From an uncultured Rhodocyclaceae bacterium (lineage in GTDB: Bacteria; Pseudomonadota; Gammaproteobacteria; Burkholderiales; Rhodocyclaceae): a stretch of 5,433 nucleotides of DNA. The translations under genes were made by a program, and so were the position numbers. How positions within the stretch are numbered: the stretch's first letter is position 1; each line of letters opens with the position of its first letter. Positions 1 through 5,433 of this stretch are shown one piece after another. Below the pieces are notes generated by a model. It was not told the DNA's origin, searched no databases, and was given only the letters and a program-made list of their open reading frames with translations. Where the stretch lies: the NCBI GenBank assembly GCA_903930805.1, contig CAIYZZ010000444.1, positions 1 to 5,433 of the forward strand. Reading direction: 5' to 3'.

Positions 1-60
1 CAATATTTTATCACTTTCTACTAGCGTGGAAAGATGCTCTCAAAATAACCCTGATTTCAA
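1..60. other. AT-rich non-coding leader upstream of the helicase gene
   Basis: This short stretch has about 33 % G+C by hand count, far below the genes that follow. In the frame of the downstream gene it contains stops at 22-24, 46-48 and 52-54, so that gene cannot extend upstream unless there is a frameshift or nonsense mutation. I see no convincing -35/-10 pair and no Shine-Dalgarno sequence directly before the ATG at 61. A promoter may lie outside the window. The other two forward frames are open over much of this stretch, but their translations resemble nothing I recognise. Confidence 0.6.
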
Positions 61-3000
61 ATGGTTAATATCCAAAATACTGCGAAGCAAGAAGGAAAAG
101 CCGAAATTGGCGCACTGCTGGCGCTCGAAGAAAAGTGGCAAGCGGTTGACCACCTTCGCATCCTGATGGGCGACGAGGTATCGCTACGTACAAAGCGGGC
201 TTTCGTTCAGAGTCTCAAAAATATCAACGAGCGACTGGACTCAAGCCTCGAAACCGAAAAGTCCCAAAACGATTTCCTGCAAGGCGTGCCGGCCATTGTC
301 GACGCCATCCGCAGCGGCAAAATTCAGTGTCGTGTTTTTCGCAAGGACAAGTTCCATGCCAAGGCCTACCTGACCCACGGTCGCGCGGCGGTCATTGGTT
401 CTTTCGGTCTCGTCGGTTCCTCCAACTTCACCTACCCCGGCCTGACGGACAACGTCGAACTCAACGTCCAGATGCGCGGCACTGATGTCGGTCTGCTTCA
501 GGAATGGTACGAGCGTCACTGGAACGAAGCGGAGGACATCGCACCCGATCTGCTCAGAACGCTCGAACGCCATACCCGCGAATACAGCCCATTCGAAGTG
601 TGGGTCAAAGCGCTGGATGAGCTCATGCGCGGCCATGAACTTACGCCGGACGAATGGGATCGTGGCCAGTCCAAGGTATTTCCGATCCTCGCCAAATACC
701 AGCAGGATGCCTACAAGAACCTTATCCAGATTGCCGACCGCTTCGGCACAGCTCTCCTCTGTGACGGCGTCGGCCTGGGCAAGACATTCGTCGGCCTGAT
801 GCTGCTGGAGCGCATGGTGGTGCGCGAAGGCCGCCGCGTCGTTTTGTTCGCGCCGAAGGCCGCGCGGGAAGACGTTTGGGAGCGCGCCATTCAGCGCTAT
901 CTGCCGCATCTCAACAGCGGCTTTGTCAGTTTCGTTCTGTACAACCATACCGACCTGCAACGCAAAGGCCGCTGGCCGCGCGATATCGAACTCACCTTGC
1001 GCGATGCCGATGTGGTCCTGATCGACGAAGCCCATCACTTCCGCAATCCAGGCATCAAGGGAGAAGGGGAGAAGGAAGCGTCCCGCTACCGATTGCTCCA
1101 GCAATACCTTCAATCGACTGAACGCCCCAAGCAACTGTTCATGCTGACGGCCACACCGGTCAACAATTCCATTCACGATTTCCGCCACATGATCGAACTG
1201 GCCGGGAACGAAACGATATTTGCCACACAGTTGGGCATCCACAACCTGCGCTCACATTTCAATCAACTGGAAAAACATCTGCTCGGCAGGACACCCGATA
1301 CCAGCCAACTCGACCTTGAATTCGGCACCGAAATTTTTGCTGCTGAACAAGCGCTGCGCACCGACCGCATCTTCGACGCCATCGTCGTCCAGCGCAGCCG
1401 TGGCTACGTCAAGGAAAGCCAGCGCCAGCAGGGCGCCAACGAAGCACTGTTTCCGGAGCGCGAAGCACCCAAGGTTATTGCCTACAACCTCAAGGCCACC
1501 TACGGCAAGCTGCTCACCGCAGTAGAAATCGCCTTCAACAAAAAGACGCCGCTATTCGTGTTGGGCATTTATTACCCGCTGTCCTACTGGAAAGGCGACA
1601 AGACCAATCCGCTATTAGGCTCCTTTGATGAAGGCCGCCAGAAGCAGGTTGTTACTCTCATTCGCACCCTGTTTCTCAAGCGCTTCGAAAGCTCTGCGCG
1701 CGCCTTCGAAAGTTCCTGCTGGCGACTGTTGCAGAAATTGCTGGCTTGGGTCACTGTGCATAGCCAGACCGATCACGACCAACGCCGTCTGGAACGCTGG
1801 AAGATCAAGCACGGCGCACTCATCAACTACACACAATCCCACAACCACGAACTCTGGCCGGACGAAGCCGACGAAGACCAGATCGAAGAATTCCTCACCG
1901 AAGATCACTTGGCCGCCGTTGAACAACTGGACGCCGATCTCTACAAGCTCGACGAAATCATCGACGACACATACGACGACCTGGATCAACTCGCCGAATT
2001 TCTCAACCTGCTGGCCGAAGCCAAGCCGGAGCGCGACGACAAACTGAAGGCTCTCATCAAGCTGCTCAAGACCGATGCTGTGCTGAAGAAAGAAAAAGTC
2101 ATCCTGTTTACCGAGTTCGCCGATACCGCCCGCTATCTGGAACAGCAACTCGATCAAGCGGGGCTTGATGGCATTTGCCGCATTGACGGCGGCAGCAGCC
2201 AGAAACAGCGCAGCGACGTGATCCGCCGTTTCTCGCCTTACTACAACGAAAGCTCCACCGCCGAACTTGCCGCCGAGGGCAAAGAGGAAATCCGCATCCT
2301 CATCTCCACCGATGTGCTTTCCGAAGGTCTCAACCTTCAGGACGCCACCCGCCTCATCAACTATGACCTGCACTGGAATCCGGTACGCCTGATGCAGCGC
2401 ATTGGCCGCGTGGATCGGCGCTTGAACCCGGAAATAGAGGCACGCATCATCGCCGATCATCCGGGGCGCAAGAAACTGCGCGGCAAAACCGCTTTCTGGA
2501 ACTTCTTGCCGCCGGATGAACTGGACGAAATCCTGCGTCTGTTCCAACGCGTCACTCACAAAACACTGGTCATCTCCCGCACCATGGGGATCGAAGGCCG
2601 CAAGCTGCTCACCCCGAATGACGAATTCGATCCGGTCAAGGAACTCAATGAGCAATGCGACGGCCAGCTTTCAGACACCGAAAGTCTGCGCCTCGAATAT
2701 GAGCGCCTGATGGCCGAGCACCCGGAGCTTGCCGGCCAACTCGCTGGCTTTCCCCTTAAGGTATTTTCCGGCAAGGCGAACCCGAAACCCGCTGGCCGCG
2801 CCGTGTTCTTCTGCTACCGCATTCCCCGACCGGATTCCAACCTGCTCGATGCGGAAACCGGCCAACCGCGCTGGTCAGATGCCGCCGGCCTCACCGTATG
2901 GGCATGCTTTGATCTGCAAACCGACAAGGCCCTCACCGACGTGAGCGCCATTGCTACTCTGATCCGCTCCACTCTCGATACCCCGCGCAAGACCATCATC

Positions 3001-3126
3001 GACCCCGCCACTCTTTCCGACCTGCGCAAGAAAGTCGAAAAGCAGCTCACCGCCGAATTTCTGCGCCCCCTGCAAGCACCGCTCGGCGTAAGCCCGACGC
3101 TCAAGTGCTGGATGGAACTGAACTGA
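61..3126 (+). CDS. PLD nuclease domain-SNF2-like superfamily 2 helicase fusion (restriction/defence translocase)
   Basis: The 1021-residue protein is predicted to be a cytoplasmic ATP-driven DNA translocase/helicase with an attached nuclease-like domain. Seen in the sequence: residues about 25-160 carry a single PLD-type signature, HAK at 99-101, GSSNFT at 119-124 and a downstream acidic residue E133. The Asp of the canonical HxKxxxxD motif is replaced by His. Helicase lobe 1 starts near YQQD (213-216), followed by Walker A GVGLGKT (236-242), DEAH (322-325) and LTATP (362-366). Lobe 2 has ILFTEF (681-686), STDVLSEGLNLQ (749-760) and the arginine-finger motif QRIGRVDR (779-786). About 310 residues separate motif III from motif IV; this insert is very acidic around 595-655. 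A C-terminal extension of about 230 residues follows motif VI. I chose the ATG at 61 because in-frame stops lie just upstream, although no Shine-Dalgarno precedes it; the N-terminus may be shortened. It overlaps the methyltransferase gene by one base, so they probably act together. DISARM DrmD is an alternative family, but I know of no PLD fusion there. Confidence 0.93.
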   Translation: MVNIQNTAKQEGKAEIGALLALEEKWQAVDHLRILMGDEVSLRTKRAFVQSLKNINERLDSSLETEKSQNDFLQGVPAIVDAIRSGKIQCRVFRKDKFHAKAYLTHGRAAVIGSFGLVGSSNFTYPGLTDNVELNVQMRGTDVGLLQEWYERHWNEAEDIAPDLLRTLERHTREYSPFEVWVKALDELMRGHELTPDEWDRGQSKVFPILAKYQQDAYKNLIQIADRFGTALLCDGVGLGKTFVGLMLLERMVVREGRRVVLFAPKAAREDVWERAIQRYLPHLNSGFVSFVLYNHTDLQRKGRWPRDIELTLRDADVVLIDEAHHFRNPGIKGEGEKEASRYRLLQQYLQSTERPKQLFMLTATPVNNSIHDFRHMIELAGNETIFATQLGIHNLRSHFNQLEKHLLGRTPDTSQLDLEFGTEIFAAEQALRTDRIFDAIVVQRSRGYVKESQRQQGANEALFPEREAPKVIAYNLKATYGKLLTAVEIAFNKKTPLFVLGIYYPLSYWKGDKTNPLLGSFDEGRQKQVVTLIRTLFLKRFESSARAFESSCWRLLQKLLAWVTVHSQTDHDQRRLERWKIKHGALINYTQSHNHELWPDEADEDQIEEFLTEDHLAAVEQLDADLYKLDEIIDDTYDDLDQLAEFLNLLAEAKPERDDKLKALIKLLKTDAVLKKEKVILFTEFADTARYLEQQLDQAGLDGICRIDGGSSQKQRSDVIRRFSPYYNESSTAELAAEGKEEIRILISTDVLSEGLNLQDATRLINYDLHWNPVRLMQRIGRVDRRLNPEIEARIIADHPGRKKLRGKTAFWNFLPPDELDEILRLFQRVTHKTLVISRTMGIEGRKLLTPNDEFDPVKELNEQCDGQLSDTESLRLEYERLMAEHPELAGQLAGFPLKVFSGKANPKPAGRAVFFCYRIPRPDSNLLDAETGQPRWSDAAGLTVWACFDLQTDKALTDVSAIATLIRSTLDTPRKTIIDPATLSDLRKKVEKQLTAEFLRPLQAPLGVSPTLKCWMELN

Positions 3127-3128
3127 TG
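3110..3128 (+). promoter_or_regulatory. TGATG stop/start overlap with weak ribosome binding site
   Basis: The helicase gene stops at TGA 3124-3126 and the methyltransferase starts at ATG 3126-3128, sharing one A. A weak purine-rich sequence, GGATGGA at 3110-3116, lies nine bases before the ATG and could act as a Shine-Dalgarno. This arrangement is typical of translational coupling by termination-reinitiation and supports a linked stoichiometry for the two proteins. It also fixes the methyltransferase start with good confidence. Confidence 0.75.
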
Positions 3129-5433
3129 GACGCCCAAAACCTGCGCGACATTCACGCCTTCCCCGAACTCGTCCGCTACCTCGAAGACGAACTCGACTGG
3201 CCGCTGCAGGAGTATGGCTTCGACGAACTCACCTTCGAATTCACACCCGCCGAATTGGGCTTGAAGGAAGAAGATGCCGCCCGCATCAAGGCCATTCACC
3301 AGTTGCGACCGCTCATCAGCGGCCAACCCTGGGGCATCTTCTTCGTCGAATTCGAGAACAAGAAACTGCCGGTGGTAGTACTGCGGCGCATCCTCTCCCA
3401 CCTTGTACTCAAGAAGCGCGCTTCGGCCAACAAGGCAAATGCTCCGGCTTGGCACGCCGAAGACCTGCTTTTCGTTACGGCGTTTGGCGAAAACGGAATC
3501 GACGACCAAGAAATCGCCTTTGCCCACTTCCACCAGAATCTCGGCGACATGCCCACCCTGCATGTGCTGGGCTGGGATGGCAGCGACACGCCGCTCAAGC
3601 TCGTTCATGTGGACCGCGTGCTGCACGAGCGCCTACGCTGGCCGGAAGACGAAAGCGATGCCGATGCCTGGCGCGACGCCTGGCGCAAGCCGTTCAAGCA
3701 TCGCATCGGCCACGTCATCCACACCGCCGATCTGTTGGCCGAAGAACTCGCCAAACTGGCGCGTGGCATCCGCGACAAGGCAAAGCGCATGCTCGCCGCC
3801 GAATCTGATCGTGGCGTGCTGACCAAGCTCTACAAGGCATTCCAGACCGCCCTGATCCACGACCTGACGCCGGAAAGCTTTGCCGACACCTACGCCCAGA
3901 CCATCACCTACGGCCTGCTCACTGCGGCAATCTCCCGCACCGAAATGAGCGAAGGCCGGCACGGCACTGCACTAGTCGCCGAGAACGTCGTGGACATGGT
4001 GCCCGTCACCAATCCATTCCTCAAGGAGATGCTGCAAACCTTCCTCAAGGCCGGCGGGCGCAAGGGCGGCATCGATTTCGACGAACTCGGCATTCAGGAC
4101 GTGGTGGAACTGCTGCGTGGTGATGAGACCGACCTCCCGGCCATCTTGCGCGATTTCGGCAACAAGACTCGCGGCGAAGACCCGGTCATCCACTTCTACG
4201 AGCATTTTCTCAGCGCCTACAACAAGCAGCTCAAGATTCAACGCGGCGTCTTCTACACCCCGCAACCCGTCGTTTCCTACATCGTTCGCAGCGTCCACGA
4301 ACTGCTGCAAACGGAGTTTGGCCTCGCCGACGGTCTCGCCGACACCACCACCTGGGGCGAGATGCTGAAGAAGCATCCTGGCCTGAAGCTGCCGCCGCTC
4401 ACTGACGCGACAGACGAAAAGCGCACCATTTCCCCGGACGAAGCCTTCGTCCAAATTCTCGACCCCGCCACCGGCACCGCCACCTTCCTCGTCGAAGTCA
4501 TCGACATCATCCACCGCACACTAGAAAAGAAGTGGAAGCAGCAGCACCTCACCGACTCGCAGCAGCTTGCCGCGTGGAACGAGTATGTGCCGCAGCACCT
4601 GCTGCCACGCCTCCACGCCTACGAGTTGATGATGGCCCCCTACGCCATCGCCCATATGAAAATCGGTCTCAAGCTCGCCGAGACTGGCTACCGCTTTGGC
4701 ACCGAGGAACGCGTCCGCATCTATCTCACCAACGCCCTCGAACCATGGCAGCGGCAACTGACGCTTCCTGACTTCGAGGCTCTCGCCCACGAAGCCGCCG
4801 CAGTGAACGAGATTAAGCGGAATAAGCGGTTCACAGCCGTTATAGGCAACCCTCCGTATTCAAAGATTTCGTCAAACCTAACTCCTGAGATGCGGGCCAC
4901 GGTTGAAAGGTATCGCTACCTCGACGGCGAAAGAATCAAGGAACGTGGCGCCCTTCAGTTCGAGATAAACCTGCAAGATGACTACGTGAAGTTTTTCCGC
5001 TTCTGTGAGGAGAAAATAAGCGCGTCCAATGTTGGGGTTCTCGGCCTCATTACTAACAACGGCTATCTCAGCACACCGACTCTCCGAGGAATGCGCGATT
5101 CGCTCTTGGAGACGTTTCGCTCGATGTGGGTTCTAGACCTTCACGGCCACGTAGCGAAAGGAGAGATTGGTCCAGACGGTGCGCAGGAGGAAAATGTATT
5201 CGAAATTATTCAAGGCGTCTCGATGTTTCTGGGCAACCGTATGCTGCCAAAGACTGGTGACGGCACAATTTTTCACGCCGAGCGCTACGGTTCCCGCGAA
5301 GGGAAATACTCCTTTCTGAAATCACACAGCCGTTCCACGACGACCTTCGCAGAGATTGCGCCGTCAAAGCCGTTCTATCTCTTCGTTCCTCACGATGCAG
5401 ATTTGACTTTGGAGTGGAAGCAATACGTTGGGC
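3126..5433 (+). CDS. Type ISP/IIG-like N6-adenine DNA methyltransferase, 3' end beyond window (partial)
   Basis: The frame stays open to the window edge, giving 769 residues of a protein whose relatives, from memory, are roughly 1000 residues or longer. It should transfer a methyl group from S-adenosylmethionine to the N6 of adenine within a specific DNA target. Seen: residues 1-230 form a region without an assigned function, including PWGIFFVEFENKKLPVVVLRRI (68-89), KKRASAN (96-102), DLLF (113-116) and LHVLGWD (145-151). A mainly helical stretch follows to about 370. Methyltransferase motif X is FYTP (376-379), motif I (SAM binding) is DPATGTATF (446-454) and catalytic motif IV is NPPY (575-578). 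ITNNGYLS (642-649), DLHGH (671-675) and EENVFEI (688-694) match blocks typical of the type ISP C-terminal half. The target-recognition domain is mostly missing from the window. No clear nuclease motif is visible in the N-terminal region. From about base 4760 codon use becomes markedly less GC-biased. The start is set by the TGATG junction with the helicase gene. Methyltransferase assignment is firm; the exact subtype and target are not deducible. Confidence 0.93.
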   Translation, partial: MDAQNLRDIHAFPELVRYLEDELDWPLQEYGFDELTFEFTPAELGLKEEDAARIKAIHQLRPLISGQPWGIFFVEFENKKLPVVVLRRILSHLVLKKRASANKANAPAWHAEDLLFVTAFGENGIDDQEIAFAHFHQNLGDMPTLHVLGWDGSDTPLKLVHVDRVLHERLRWPEDESDADAWRDAWRKPFKHRIGHVIHTADLLAEELAKLARGIRDKAKRMLAAESDRGVLTKLYKAFQTALIHDLTPESFADTYAQTITYGLLTAAISRTEMSEGRHGTALVAENVVDMVPVTNPFLKEMLQTFLKAGGRKGGIDFDELGIQDVVELLRGDETDLPAILRDFGNKTRGEDPVIHFYEHFLSAYNKQLKIQRGVFYTPQPVVSYIVRSVHELLQTEFGLADGLADTTTWGEMLKKHPGLKLPPLTDATDEKRTISPDEAFVQILDPATGTATFLVEVIDIIHRTLEKKWKQQHLTDSQQLAAWNEYVPQHLLPRLHAYELMMAPYAIAHMKIGLKLAETGYRFGTEERVRIYLTNALEPWQRQLTLPDFEALAHEAAAVNEIKRNKRFTAVIGNPPYSKISSNLTPEMRATVERYRYLDGERIKERGALQFEINLQDDYVKFFRFCEEKISASNVGVLGLITNNGYLSTPTLRGMRDSLLETFRSMWVLDLHGHVAKGEIGPDGAQEENVFEIIQGVSMFLGNRMLPKTGDGTIFHAERYGSREGKYSFLKSHSRSTTTFAEIAPSKPFYLFVPHDADLTLEWKQYVG
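4760..5433 (+). other. Compositionally distinct segment within the methyltransferase gene
   Basis: Within one open frame, third-position G/C falls abruptly. By hand count, 30 of 34 codons from 4461 end in G or C, against 18 of 34 from 4812 and 14 of 30 from 5133. Codons rare upstream (ATA, AGA, AGG, GTA, many GTT and ATT) become common, and GAG gains over GAA. The segment contains the NPPY catalytic motif and the sequence leading to the specificity domain. The left boundary is approximate, somewhere in 4750-4812. I infer a recombinational replacement of the 3' part of the gene; relaxed codon selection is a weaker alternative. Confidence 0.6.
4812..4829 (+). repeat. Imperfect 9-bp tandem duplication (ATTAAGCGG/AATAAGCGG)
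   Basis: Two adjacent 9-base units differ at one position and together encode IKRNKR (residues 563-568), immediately before the strand that leads to NPPY. The repeat stays in frame. It sits at the approximate boundary of the composition change. It may be only a by-product of a conserved basic peptide motif, so no mobility function is claimed. Confidence 0.4.

Noticed and set aside
34..48. Four-codon leader frame preceded by GGAAAG
   Set aside because: The purine run abuts the ATG with no spacer, so it is not a good ribosome binding site. There is no attenuator structure or codon pattern to suggest a leader peptide.
1..60. TATTTT near the left edge as a possible -10 promoter element
   Set aside because: No -35 can be seen because the window begins there, and AT-rich sequence produces such hexamers by chance.
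241..1242. 333-codon open frame on the - strand
   Set aside because: It lies wholly within the helicase gene, which has clear domain motifs. Its translation shows no recognisable motif, and long antisense frames are expected with this strong third-position GC bias.
1615..2655. 346-codon open frame on the - strand
   Set aside because: It is antisense to the conserved helicase motifs IV-VI. Its hydrophobic, Val/Phe-rich composition simply mirrors the acidic and Lys-rich codons on the + strand.
2814..3626. 270-codon - strand frame spanning the junction of the two genes
   Set aside because: It overlaps two well-supported + strand genes and has no motif or ribosome binding site supporting it.
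3403..3822. 139-codon + strand frame inside the methyltransferase gene
   Set aside because: It lies in a different frame of a gene with intact motifs, and its Ser/Thr/Pro/Arg-rich translation is typical of an off-frame reading.
3972..4514. 180-codon - strand frame with Asp/Gly-rich sequence
   Set aside because: It is a shadow of the methyltransferase region containing motifs X and I; the low-complexity start (DDVDDFDEEGGG) is an antisense artefact.
61..5433. Class 1 DISARM identity (drmD plus drmMI)
   Set aside because: The order helicase then adenine methyltransferase fits, but the PLD domain fused to the helicase and the type ISP-like blocks of the methyltransferase fit less well. The diagnostic drmA/drmB genes are not in the window, so no drm symbols are assigned.

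Overview
The window holds one strand-consistent operon fragment of a two-protein DNA modification/restriction-type (phage-defence-like) system. Both genes are on the + strand, they overlap by one base, and almost no non-coding sequence is present. The sequence is moderately GC-rich with strong C/G preference at third codon positions over most of its length, compatible with a proteobacterium of intermediate-to-high GC. Nothing in the window identifies the organism, and such operons move horizontally, so this is only a weak inference.

Bases 1-60 are AT-rich (20 of 60 are G or C by hand count) and hold no supportable gene. Bases 61-3126 encode a 1021-residue protein that joins an N-terminal phospholipase-D-type (PLD) nuclease-like domain to a complete SNF2-like superfamily 2 helicase/translocase. 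Base 3126 to the end of the window (5433) encodes the first 769 residues of an N6-adenine DNA methyltransferase of the type ISP / type IIG kind. It has a long N-terminal region of unassigned function, then methyltransferase motifs X, I and IV, then the start of the segment that leads to the target-recognition domain. The gene runs off the window, so its C-terminus and any following gene cannot be seen.

The inferred division of labour is that the methyltransferase marks adenines in a specific target and supplies sequence recognition, while the helicase protein uses ATP to move along DNA and carries the only recognisable nuclease candidate (PLD). Classical type ISP enzymes place an Mrr-type nuclease, helicase, methyltransferase and specificity domain in a single chain. 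Here the functions are split over two chains and the nuclease is of PLD type. Two composition changes stand out: a drop in GC3 over the first 70 or so codons of the helicase gene, and a sharper drop in the methyltransferase gene just upstream of its catalytic NPPY motif. The second would fit exchange of the catalytic/specificity half between related systems.
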